From Actinomycetota bacterium (lineage in GTDB: Bacteria > Actinomycetota > Actinomycetes > S36-B12), in NCBI GenBank assembly GCA_030681835.1, contig JAUXRN010000140.1, forward strand, positions 1 to 40,059: 40,059 bases of DNA. The letters run 5' to 3'. The translations under genes and the position numbers were made by a program. Shown here one piece after another: positions 27,331 to 36,476 of the stretch. Position 1 is the first letter of the stretch. Every line of letters begins with the position of its first letter. Below the pieces are notes generated by a model, which had not been told where the DNA came from, searched no databases, and saw only the letters and a list, made by a program, of their open reading frames with translations.

Positions 27331-28965
27331 ATGACGGAGCTGACGATCCGGCCGGAAGAGATCCGGGATGCGATCGAGCGGAACGTCGCGGCGTACTCGC
27401 CGGAGACCGCCCGCGAAGAGGTGGGTCGCGTCATGGAGACCGGCGACGGCATTGCGCGCGTCGAAGGCCTCCACTCGGCGATGACGAACGAGTTGCTCGA
27501 GTTCGAGGGCGGGCTGCTCGGCCTTGCCCTCAACCTCGACGTGCGCGAGATCGGCGTCGTCCTGCTGGGCGATGGCTCGAAGATCGAGGAAGGCCAGGCC
27601 GTGCGTCGCACGGGCGAGGTGCTGTCGGTGCCGGTGGGCGACGCCTACCTGGGCCGCGTGGTCGACCCGCTGGGCAATCCCATCGATGGCTTGGGCCCGA
27701 TCGAGTCCGAGGCCCGCCGCGCCCTGGAGGTGCAGGCACCGACGGTCGTCCAGCGCCAGCCAGTCAAGGAGGCCATGCAGACGGGCATCAAGGCGATTGA
27801 CGCCATGACTGCCATCGGGCGAGGCCAGCGCCAGCTCATCATCGGCGACCGGCAGACCGGCAAGACCGCCGTGTGCCTGGACACGATCCTCAACCAGCGC
27901 GAGAACTGGCTGTCGGGCGACCCGAACAAGCAGGTCCGCTGCATCTACGTGGCGATCGGGCAGAAGGGCTCGACCATCGCTGCCGTCAAGGGGGCGCTGG
28001 AGGAGTACGGCGCCATGGAGTACACGACCATCGTGGCATCGCCGGCCTCCGACCCGGCCGGCTTCAAGTACCTGGCCCCGTACACCGGCTCGGCCATCGG
28101 CCAGCACTGGATGTACGCCGGCAAGCATGTCCTCATCGTGTTCGACGACCTGTCCAAGCAGGCTGAGGCCTACCGCGCGGTGTCCCTCCTGCTGCGCCGT
28201 CCCCCGGGCCGCGAGGCGTACCCCGGAGACGTCTTCTACCTGCACAGCCGCCTCCTCGAGCGCTGCGCCAAGCTGTCCGACGAGCTGGGCGCTGGCTCGA
28301 TGACCGGCCTGCCGATCATCGAGACCAAGGCCAACGACGTGTCGGCGTATATCCCGACCAACGTCATCTCCATCACCGACGGGCAGTGCTTCCTGGAGTC
28401 CGACCTGTTCAACTCGGGCGTCCGACCCGCCATCAACGTGGGCATCTCGGTGTCCCGTGTCGGCGGCTCGGCCCAGCCCAAGGCCATGCGGAAGGTGGCC
28501 GGACGGCTGCGCCTGAACCTCGCCCAGTTCCGCGAGCTCGAGGCGTTCTCGGCATTCGGCTCCGACCTCGACGCAGCGTCGAAGGCTCAGCTGGAGCGTG
28601 GCGCCCGCCTCGTGGAGCTGCTCAAGCAGCCGCAGTACAAGCCGCAGGCGATGGAGCGCGAGGTCGTGTCGGTGTGGTCGGGCACGACCGGCCAGCTCGA
28701 CGACGTCCCCGTCGAGGACATCCGGCGCTTCGACGCCGAGTTCCTCGACTACCTCGACCGTGCCAAGCCCGAGGTGTTCGACGCGATCCGGACCACGACC
28801 GACCTCTCCGACGACACCGTGTCCGTCATGGAGTCGGCGATCGGGGAGTTCAAGCGCCAGTTCACCACCTCGGCAGGACACCTGCTGGTCAATGACGAGC
28901 CGGTTGCCGCGGTGGCCGACGAGGAGATCGACCCCACGCAGATCAAGCGGGCGGTGCGGGGCTAG
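27331..28965 (+). CDS. atpA: ATP synthase F1 subunit alpha
   Basis: 544 residues; the non-catalytic nucleotide-binding subunit. P-loop [26 protein letters not shown] carries the Arg finger used at the beta active site. A ~30-residue C-terminal tail ([20 protein letters not shown]) extends beyond the E. coli form; C-terminal extensions are known in mycobacterial alpha, where they suppress ATP hydrolysis. GAGAGCAGGA before the ATG. Confidence 0.97.
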   Translation: MTELTIRPEEIRDAIERNVAAYSPETAREEVGRVMETGDGIARVEGLHSAMTNELLEFEGGLLGLALNLDVREIGVVLLGDGSKIEEGQAVRRTGEVLSVPVGDAYLGRVVDPLGNPIDGLGPIESEARRALEVQAPTVVQRQPVKEAMQTGIKAIDAMTAIGRGQRQLIIGDRQTGKTAVCLDTILNQRENWLSGDPNKQVRCIYVAIGQKGSTIAAVKGALEEYGAMEYTTIVASPASDPAGFKYLAPYTGSAIGQHWMYAGKHVLIVFDDLSKQAEAYRAVSLLLRRPPGREAYPGDVFYLHSRLLERCAKLSDELGAGSMTGLPIIETKANDVSAYIPTNVISITDGQCFLESDLFNSGVRPAINVGISVSRVGGSAQPKAMRKVAGRLRLNLAQFRELEAFSAFGSDLDAASKAQLERGARLVELLKQPQYKPQAMEREVVSVWSGTTGQLDDVPVEDIRRFDAEFLDYLDRAKPEVFDAIRTTTDLSDDTVSVMESAIGEFKRQFTTSAGHLLVNDEPVAAVADEEIDPTQIKRAVRG

Positions 28966-28970
28966 CCGAC

Positions 28971-29879
28971 ATGGGCGCACAACTGAGGGTCTACCGGCGG
29001 CGCATCCGCTCGGTGCAGTCGACCAAGAAGATCACCAAGGCGATGGAGCTCATCGCGTCTTCTCGCATCGTGAAGGCGCAGCAGCGCCTCGAGGCATCCC
29101 TGCCCTACTTGCAGCACCTGTACGCCGCCATCAACGCGGCCGCCACCGGCGCGGCCGATGTCCGCAAGCACCCGCTCATGGCCAACGCGGAGCAGCGCAC
29201 CAAGGCGGCCGTGCTGGTGGTCACCGCGGACCGGGGCCTGGCCGGCGCCTACTCCTCGAATGCCATCAAGGAGGCGGAGGCCCTGGCCACCAACCTCCGC
29301 GAGAAGGACATCACCATGGTGCCCTACGTGGTGGGACGCAAGGGAGTCTCGTACTACCGCTTCCGCGAGCGCGCCATGGGCGGGGAGTACACGGGCTTCA
29401 CCGACCAGCCGACCTATGCCGACGCGCGTCGGATCGGCGACGACCTCCTTGCCGCGTTCATGACCCCTATCGAGGAGGGCGGCGTCGACGAGATCCACAT
29501 CGTCTACACGCATTTCACGTCGATGGTCAGCCAGGAGGCGCGAATCCGCCGGATCCTGCCCCTTGAGGTCGTCGACGAGGTCGTCGAGAAGGTCGAAGGC
29601 CAGCTGCCGCCGCCCCTGTACGAGTTCGAGCCGGATGCCGAGTCCGTGCTCGACGGGCTGCTGCCCCGCTACATCGACCACACCATCTACACGTCGCTGC
29701 TGATGTCGGCAGCCTCGGAGCACGCAGCGCGCCGGCGAGCGATGAAGTCGGCAACCGACAATGCCGAGGAGATGATTCGCTCGCTATCGCGACGCGCGAA
29801 CCAGGCTCGGCAGGCAGAGATCACCCAGGAAATCAGCGAGATCGTCGGCGGCGCCGACGCCTTGTCAGCTTCGCGCTAG
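28971..29879 (+). CDS. atpG: ATP synthase F1 subunit gamma
   Basis: 302 residues; the rotating central shaft. N-terminal helix with YRRRIRSVQSTKKITKAMELIA, Rossmann-like middle beginning VLVVTADRGLAGAYSSNAI, and C-terminal helix with ARRRAMKSATDNAEEMI. It starts 5 nt after atpA. Confidence 0.97.
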   Translation: MGAQLRVYRRRIRSVQSTKKITKAMELIASSRIVKAQQRLEASLPYLQHLYAAINAAATGAADVRKHPLMANAEQRTKAAVLVVTADRGLAGAYSSNAIKEAEALATNLREKDITMVPYVVGRKGVSYYRFRERAMGGEYTGFTDQPTYADARRIGDDLLAAFMTPIEEGGVDEIHIVYTHFTSMVSQEARIRRILPLEVVDEVVEKVEGQLPPPLYEFEPDAESVLDGLLPRYIDHTIYTSLLMSAASEHAARRRAMKSATDNAEEMIRSLSRRANQARQAEITQEISEIVGGADALSASR

Positions 29880-31343
<1,464 letters not shown>

Positions 31344-31348
31344 CAGCC

Positions 31349-31768
31349 GTGGCTGACTCGGGCAAGCTCCTCAATGTGGCGGTCGTGTCGGCCGAGCGCG
31401 CCCTGTGGAACGGCCAGGCGAGGAGCCTCGTCGCGAAGACCCCCGAGGGGGACATCGGCATCCTTGCCGGGCATGAGCCCGTGCTCGCCCTGCTCGTGGA
31501 GAGCTCGCCCCTGCGCATCGAGGAGCCCGACGGAAGCAAGGTGCTCGTCGCCATCCACGGTGGCTTCTTCTCGGTCGCTGGGAGCGACGTCAACGTGATC
31601 GCCGAGGTCGCCGAGCTGGCCGAGGACATCGACCTTGAGCGCGCGCAGGCGGCCCTCGCCCGGATCCAGGCCGACGGAGTCGTGGACGGCGAGGAGGCGT
31701 CAGCCCTCAAGCGGGCCGAGACGAGGATCCAGGTCGCCGGGGTGGCGAAGGGGATCTCCGCCCACTGA
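31349..31768 (+). CDS. atpC: ATP synthase F1 subunit epsilon
   Basis: 139 residues. N-terminal beta-barrel with TPEGDIGILAGHEPVLALL and a short C-terminal helical region. It couples the gamma shaft to the c-ring and inhibits ATP hydrolysis in some bacteria. GTG 31349, five nt after atpD. Last gene of the operon; its stop is inside a hairpin. Confidence 0.94.
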   Translation: MADSGKLLNVAVVSAERALWNGQARSLVAKTPEGDIGILAGHEPVLALLVESSPLRIEEPDGSKVLVAIHGGFFSVAGSDVNVIAEVAELAEDIDLERAQAALARIQADGVVDGEEASALKRAETRIQVAGVAKGISAH

Positions 31769-31802
31769 CGGTTGGCGCGTGTTGTCGTCAACGGTCAGTG
31801 GG
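31761..31802 (+). terminator. Terminator hairpin of the atp operon
   Basis: A 9-bp perfect stem (31761-31769 with 31794-31802), a G-G mismatch, then GTTG/CAAC; the left arm includes the atpC stop codon. No T-tract. From 31803 to 32006 I see no gene or clear signal. Confidence 0.6.
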
Positions 31803-32006
31803 CAGGCACCGGGGATGTAGTCGGAAGCGCGTTGCTGATCTGCGACCGTCGTTCACCACCTTCGGATCGATGGCCCATCGGTATGGCGCCATCCCCGGGA
31901 CTCACAAGGAGGCGGCAGCTAACCTGGGATGCTTCGTTGGTGTCGGTCTGATGTCCAGTTGCCGAAGTCTCGAGCCTTGCTGGTGATTGTGTGCTCTTCT
32001 GAATAG

Positions 32007-32585
32007 GTGGTGGACACCTCACGCCGCCGACTGATGCAGATCGGGGGACTCAGCGTGTTCGGCGCCGTGGTCTCGTCGGGAATTGCCGTTGCCGTGCCGT
32101 CGGTGCCGTGCACCCGCGCGGGACAGAAGGTGATCGCGGATGGATTCGTCTTTCAATGCGTTCGCGTGAAGGGCCGACTGCGCTGGCAGCGTCGCGGCGC
32201 AGCTCCAGCTCTCGGCTCACCGTCCGCACCCGAACCCGAGCCCTCGTCGACTGCGATTCCTACGCCTCCGTCCGAGGTCGCGGTGGTCGTGGCTGCTCTC
32301 AGCGGACTCCCCGATGGCCGGGCAGCGATCGTCGCAACAGTGGACGCATTCGGTCGACCAGTTGAGGTCGTCCTCATCCGCAACGGGTCAACGGTCCGCG
32401 CGTTCGACGCCCGTTGTACTCATCGGGGCTGCATAGTCGCCGCCAGTGACTCGAACCTGGTGTGCCGTTGCCATTATTCGGTATTCGACGGCCAGTCTGG
32501 TGCCCGCCTGGCGGGACCGGCGCCAAGCGGCCTGGTCGAACTGGCAACGGCGATCGTCGGCAACGACGTGTTCGTCAGCCTCTAG
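32007..32585 (+). CDS. Tat-exported Rieske [2Fe-2S] protein
   Basis: About 192 residues. N-terminus with SRRRLMQIGGLSVFGAVV is a twin-arginine signal, possibly kept as an anchor. A short module follows with two cysteines in the pattern PCTRAGQKV ... FQCVRVKGRLRWQ, then a Pro/Ser linker. The C-terminal ~100 residues are a compact Rieske domain: CTHRGC (C137, H139, C142) and CRCHYS (C153, C155, H156). Ligands should be C137, H139, C153, H156, with a C142-C155 disulfide, the high-potential type. No oxidase or cytochrome b partner is next to it. The start is uncertain between the GTGs at 32007 and 32010. By eye, less GC-rich than its neighbours. Confidence 0.88.
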   Translation: MVDTSRRRLMQIGGLSVFGAVVSSGIAVAVPSVPCTRAGQKVIADGFVFQCVRVKGRLRWQRRGAAPALGSPSAPEPEPSSTAIPTPPSEVAVVVAALSGLPDGRAAIVATVDAFGRPVEVVLIRNGSTVRAFDARCTHRGCIVAASDSNLVCRCHYSVFDGQSGARLAGPAPSGLVELATAIVGNDVFVSL

Positions 32586-32789
32586 AGGCTCGCAGATGGC
32601 AATGTCCTTGGCGGTCGTACGTCGCTCACCTGATGGGTGTGGTCCAATGCCCAAGCAAGGAGCAGAACCGGGGATTCATTGGCCTGCTCGATCCGGCAGC
32701 CTGGCGGTGCGCCACCCCCCCCAGCGTGGATGTGGGCTTGCAAACGCTTTCGACTCGGATCGAGGTGCGAACTACCGGTACGGGCCGCC
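32586..32789. other. Gene-free spacer
   Basis: About 200 bp between the Rieske gene and the end of the convergent adenosyltransferase gene. It holds a run of eight C at 32715-32722. No supported gene, RNA or terminator seen. Confidence 0.5.
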
Positions 32790-33365
32790 TCACCGGTTCG
32801 CGCCGGGCTGCCACAGGACGTCGCCGTCGGCGTCCTTGTTGGCCAGCCGGCCGAGGATGAACAGCAGGTCGCTCAACCGATTCAGGTACGTCGCGGTGAG
32901 GTGGTTCATGCCCCCGTGGTACGTGTCCAGTGCCGCCCAGGTGGACCGCTCGGCACGCCGCACGACCGTGCGCGCCACGTGCAGGTGGGCCGCGCCAACG
33001 GTGCCGCCGGGCAGGACGAAGGAGCGCAGCGGATCGAGTCGCTCGTTGTAGGTGTCGCAGGCCTGCTCAAGCCGCTCGACGTACGCCGGCGTGACGCGCA
33101 GCGGCTGGTGGGGCGGGTTCTCCACGACGGGCGTGCACAGGTCGGCGCCGACGTCGAAGAGATCGTTCTGGATGGCGAGGAGCAGGGCTCGGACGTCGTC
33201 GTCGAAGCCGGCGCTCGCCAAGGCCAGCCCCAGCGAGCAGTTCGCCTCGTCGACGTCGGCGTAGGCCTTGAGCCGCGGGTCGTTCTTGCCGGTCCGGCTC
33301 ATGTCGCCCAGCGAGGTGGTGCCGTCGTCGCCGGTGCGCGTGTAGATGCGGGTGAGGTTGACCAT
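32790..33365 (-). CDS. Cob(I)alamin adenosyltransferase, PduO type
   Basis: 191 residues. It transfers the adenosyl group of ATP to cob(I)alamin, making the cofactor of B12-dependent mutases. Seen: N-terminal [19 protein letters not shown] (ATP loop), [12 protein letters not shown], and the C-terminal [16 protein letters not shown] helix with the family-typical Arg and Asp. The ATG at 33365 is fixed by TACTGT 6 nt upstream; divergent from murA with a 49-nt gap, the same arrangement as mycobacterial Rv1314c-murA. A B12-dependent ethylmalonyl-CoA mutase lies 3 kb away. Confidence 0.95.
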   Translation of the reverse strand: MVNLTRIYTRTGDDGTTSLGDMSRTGKNDPRLKAYADVDEANCSLGLALASAGFDDDVRALLLAIQNDLFDVGADLCTPVVENPPHQPLRVTPAYVERLEQACDTYNERLDPLRSFVLPGGTVGAAHLHVARTVVRRAERSTWAALDTYHGGMNHLTATYLNRLSDLLFILGRLANKDADGDVLWQPGANR

Positions 33366-33371
33366 GCGACG

Positions 33372-33377
33372 ACAGTA
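33372..33377 (-). promoter_or_regulatory. -10 box TACTGT, leaderless start of adenosyltransferase
   Basis: Minus-strand TACTGT ends 6 nt before the ATG at 33365. It is back to back with the murA -10 box, 25 bp apart, so the two promoters may compete. Confidence 0.5.
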
Positions 33378-33402
33378 CGACACCTGCCCGCCGCCCGCCC
33401 CC

Positions 33403-33408
33403 TACGAT
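33403..33408 (+). promoter_or_regulatory. -10 box TACGAT, leaderless start of murA
   Basis: TACGAT ends 6 nt before GTG 33415, which decides this start over a GTG two codons later. Confidence 0.55.
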
Positions 33409-33414
33409 GCCCGG

Positions 33415-34677
33415 GTGGAGGTGCTGAGGATCACGGGCGGCACGTCGCTACGTGGCGAGGTGGCCGTGACCGGCGCCAAGAACTCCGTCCTTAAGCTGAT
33501 GGCCGCGTCCTTGCTCGCGCCCGGGGTCACCACCATCGCCAACGTGCCCGACATCCTGGACGTCGAGATCATGGCCGAGCTGCTTCGCCGGCTCGGGTGC
33601 GACGTCAGTCATGAGGTGGCCCTGTCGACGATCGCCATCACCGTGCCGGACCGTCCTGACCACCGGGCCGACTACGACCTGGTGCGGCGCATGCGGGCGT
33701 CCATCTGCGTCCTGGGACCGCTGCTGACCCGCACCGGCGCCGCAGACGTGGCGCTGCCCGGCGGCGACAACATCGGCTCGCGCGGGCTGGACATGCACAT
33801 CGACGGCCTGCGGCGGATGGGCGCGGAGGTCACCAGCGACCACGGCTACCTGGTCGCGCACGCCGGGGGCCGCCTCCAGGGCGCGCGCGTCTGGCTGGAC
33901 TTCCCGAGCGTCGGGGCGACGGAGACCCTGCTCATGGCCGCCGTGCTGGCCGACGGCGAGACTGTCATCGACAACGCCGCCCGCGAGCCGGAGATCGTCG
34001 ACATCTGCACCATGCTGCGGACGATGGGAGCGAACGTCGAGGGCATCGGCACCTCCACCCTCACCGTCATAGGTGTCGAAGGCCTGCGCCCCGTGCAGCA
34101 TGCGACGGTCCCGGACCGGATTGTCGCCGGGACGTGGGCGGTCGCCGCGGTCATGACGCACGGGGACGTCACGATCAGGCACGCGAAGGCCGAGCACCTG
34201 AGCCTGGCCCTGGAGAAGCTCACGCTGGCCGGGGCCGACGTCGAGTGCCTCCCGGACGGGTTCCGGGTAGCGATGAGCGGCCGGCCTCGAGCGGTCGACA
34301 TCGTGACGCTCCCGTATCCGGGCTTCCCGACCGATCTCCAGCCCCAGTTCATCGCCCTGAACTCCATAGCGGAGGGGGCCGCCCTCGTGACCGAGAACCT
34401 GTTCGAGGCCCGGTTCCGCTTCGTGCAGGAACTGGCCAGGCTCGGAGCCGACGTGCGCACCGACGGCCACCATGCGCTGGTCCGGGGAGTTCCCGTGCTC
34501 TCGTCCGCGCCGGTCGAGGCCACGGACATCCGGGCGGGCGCTGGCCTGGCCCTCGCCGGACTCGTCGCCGAGGGCGAGACGACCGTCTACGGGGTGGGCC
34601 ATATCGATCGCGGCTATGCCGGGTTCGTCCCCGCCCTTCGATCGCTTGGGGCCGACGTCCGCCGCGACGAGGTCTAG
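33415..34677 (+). CDS. murA: UDP-GlcNAc 1-carboxyvinyltransferase with Asp in place of catalytic Cys
   Basis: MurA, 420 residues, adds enolpyruvate from PEP to UDP-GlcNAc, the first committed step of peptidoglycan synthesis. N-terminal [21 protein letters not shown]-type start with the conserved Lys and Asn, and later [12 protein letters not shown], the C-terminal substrate loop. The loop that carries Cys115 in E. coli reads [16 protein letters not shown], with Asp118 at the Cys position. The same exchange makes mycobacterial MurA fosfomycin-resistant; resistance here is inferred. Length normal. Confidence 0.97.
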   Translation: MEVLRITGGTSLRGEVAVTGAKNSVLKLMAASLLAPGVTTIANVPDILDVEIMAELLRRLGCDVSHEVALSTIAITVPDRPDHRADYDLVRRMRASICVLGPLLTRTGAADVALPGGDNIGSRGLDMHIDGLRRMGAEVTSDHGYLVAHAGGRLQGARVWLDFPSVGATETLLMAAVLADGETVIDNAAREPEIVDICTMLRTMGANVEGIGTSTLTVIGVEGLRPVQHATVPDRIVAGTWAVAAVMTHGDVTIRHAKAEHLSLALEKLTLAGADVECLPDGFRVAMSGRPRAVDIVTLPYPGFPTDLQPQFIALNSIAEGAALVTENLFEARFRFVQELARLGADVRTDGHHALVRGVPVLSSAPVEATDIRAGAGLALAGLVAEGETTVYGVGHIDRGYAGFVPALRSLGADVRRDEV

Positions 34678-34681
34678 CCAC

Positions 34682-34765
34682 GTGAGAATTCGGGCTGACG
34701 CGGTCGCATCGCTGCGCGAGGTCCGTGCACGTGGAGAAGCCAGAGTCCTGCGAATTGTTCAATAG
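34682..34765 (+). other. 27-codon open frame of unknown status
   Basis: GTG 34682 to TAG 34763-34765 encodes 27 mostly charged residues (RIRADAVASLREVRARGEAR). No ribosome site. It sits between murA and the AAA ATPase and could be a remnant or chance. Confidence 0.12.
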
Positions 34766-34780
34766 AAGCCCGGCGTTTTG

Positions 34781-34786
34781 TACAGT
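34781..34786 (+). promoter_or_regulatory. -10 box TACAGT, leaderless start of the AAA ATPase
   Basis: TACAGT ends 6 nt before ATG 34793 and favours it over the in-frame TTG at 34778. Confidence 0.5.
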
Positions 34787-34792
34787 TCGGTC

Positions 34793-36064
34793 ATGGACTA
34801 TGTTCCGCGGATAGTTGACCGCGAGCTAGACGAACTGTTCGGGCAGGTGCCCGCGATCGCCCTTGACGGGGCCAAGGGAGTCGGCAAGACCACCACCGCC
34901 GAGCAGCGGGTCGTGGGCCTGGCCAGACTGGACTCGGCGTCCGTACGAGAATCGATTGCGGCAGATCCGGAACTGATTCTTGCCCGCCCCCGACCTTTGT
35001 TGGTGGACGAGTGGCAGAAGGTCCCCGAGGTCTGGGACGTCGTACGCCGAGCCGTCGATACCGACCCGGCGGGAGGACAGTTCCTCCTGACGGGCAGCGC
35101 ATCGGCGCAACTCGGCGCCACAGCGCACTCCGGTGCCGGTCGGATCGGGCGCTTGCGCATGCGTCCGATGACTCTCACGGAGCGAGGTGTGGCCCACCCA
35201 GGCGTAAGCCTGGCCGAACTGCTGTCAGGATCGCGTCCGAGCATCGATGGGGCGTGCGCCCTGCGCCTTGCGGACTACACCGACGAGATCCTCGCGTCGG
35301 GATTCCCCGGGCTGCGTTCCCTGACTCCGCGTGCGCTTCGCTTCCAGCTCGACTCCTACCTGCGCAATGCGGTGGACCGCGACGTGCCGGAGCAGGGGCT
35401 GAACGTCCGCAAGCCTGAGTCGATGCTCGCCTGGCTGCGCGCATACGCTTCCGCGACGTCGACCACCGCCAGCTACACGCAGATTCTCGATGCAGCGACG
35501 CCCGGGCAAGGGGAGAAGCCCGCCCGAGGCACCGTGACCTCCTACCGGGACGTCCTGGCCAGCCTGTGGCTGCTGGACCCGGTGCCGGCGTGGATGCCGT
35601 CTGGAAGCGTCATGACCCGGCTTGGCCAGACCCCGAAGCACCACCTCGCCGACCCTGCACTCGCCGTCAGGCTCCTCGGCCTGACTCGCGATGCCCTCCT
35701 AGACGGGCAGGGCACCACTATCGGCCCGCAGGCAGGCACGGCGCTCGGACATCTATTCGAATCCCTTGTCACGCTGTGCGTGCGCGTGCCGGCGCAGGCC
35801 GCGGAATCCGAGGTGGCCCACATGCGCACGCGCAATGGCGACCATGAAGTCGATCTAGTCCTCGTCCGAGATGACGGCCGAGTGCTCGCCATCGAAGTGA
35901 AGCTGGCCAATACCGTTGAGGACAAGGATGTACGCCACCTACGGTGGCTTCGCGAGCACCTCGGGGACCGGTTGCTCGACGCCATCGTGATCAACACCGG
36001 CCCGTTCGCCTACCGCCGACCCGACGGCATTGGAGTGCTCCCCTTGGGGCTGCTGGCGCCCTAG
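34793..36064 (+). CDS. AAA ATPase with DUF4143 domain
   Basis: 423 residues. N-terminal AAA_14 P-loop domain: Walker A GAKGVGKTT (26-34), Walker B PLLVDEW with D72 and E73, sensor-like FLLTGSASAQ. Middle and C-terminal DUF4143 with SGFPGLR, SYLRNAVDRDVPE and a closing GDHEVDLVLVRDDGRVLAIEVKLA, the fold-type seen in PD-(D/E)XK nuclease-like domains (D, E-x-K). Members are common in bacteria and archaea, often mobile and of unknown function. It is an accessory gene behind murA, where the conserved block normally ends. Confidence 0.9.
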   Translation: MDYVPRIVDRELDELFGQVPAIALDGAKGVGKTTTAEQRVVGLARLDSASVRESIAADPELILARPRPLLVDEWQKVPEVWDVVRRAVDTDPAGGQFLLTGSASAQLGATAHSGAGRIGRLRMRPMTLTERGVAHPGVSLAELLSGSRPSIDGACALRLADYTDEILASGFPGLRSLTPRALRFQLDSYLRNAVDRDVPEQGLNVRKPESMLAWLRAYASATSTTASYTQILDAATPGQGEKPARGTVTSYRDVLASLWLLDPVPAWMPSGSVMTRLGQTPKHHLADPALAVRLLGLTRDALLDGQGTTIGPQAGTALGHLFESLVTLCVRVPAQAAESEVAHMRTRNGDHEVDLVLVRDDGRVLAIEVKLANTVEDKDVRHLRWLREHLGDRLLDAIVINTGPFAYRRPDGIGVLPLGLLAP

Positions 36065-36093
36065 GCCGATCCCGCCCAGGGCGGACGAGCAGG

Positions 36094-36420
36094 TCAGCGA
36101 CCGGACGCGAGCACCGACCGGGCCGCGGCCTCGTCGGCGGGCCACACCATCACGCGCGGGCCGTCGAGCGTCTGGGCGAGGTTGGCCCGCAGGCCGTGCT
36201 CCTCGAGATGGCGCCGGACGACCTCGCCCTCGATGAACGTTGCGGGGCTCGCGACGGGAACCATCAGGCCGTAGGCGTCGGACGGCCCCGGACGCGGTGC
36301 GGCGGCCACGACGGATGATCCTCGGCGGAATGCCCACCGCAGGATCAGCACGAACAGGCCCACCAGGCCGACGGCCACGAGTGGCCCGAAGGCGAAAGAG
36401 AACGAGTTCCAGGCGGGCAT
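36094..36420 (-). CDS. Small membrane protein with DUF2007-like domain
   Basis: 108 residues. One N-terminal membrane helix (about 9-29, FGPLVAVGLVGLFVLIL), a basic stretch, then a ~65-residue soluble domain with FIEGEVVRRHLEEHGLRANL and VMVWPADEAAARSVL, the alpha/beta pattern of DUF2007 (small putative signalling domain). The start could also be GTG 36426. It diverges from ethylmalonyl-CoA mutase. No function assigned. Confidence 0.7.
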   Translation of the reverse strand: MPAWNSFSFAFGPLVAVGLVGLFVLILRWAFRRGSSVVAAAPRPGPSDAYGLMVPVASPATFIEGEVVRRHLEEHGLRANLAQTLDGPRVMVWPADEAAARSVLASGR

Positions 36421-36464
36421 GGCCACATGCTGCCGCCGATCGGGGCTTCGCGCGAGGTGGCCGG

Positions 36465-36470
36465 TAGCCT
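36465..36470 (+). promoter_or_regulatory. -10 box TAGCCT, leaderless start of the mutase
   Basis: TAGCCT ends 6 nt before ATG 36477; no ribosome-binding sequence. Confidence 0.5.
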
Positions 36471-36476
36471 TCAGGC

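Noticed and set aside
32715-32722. Run of eight C as a phase-variable tract
   Set aside because: It lies in a gene-free spacer and affects no supported frame or promoter.
34682-34765. Antitoxin gene before the AAA ATPase
   Set aside because: Only 27 codons, no ribosome site and no recognisable antitoxin fold.
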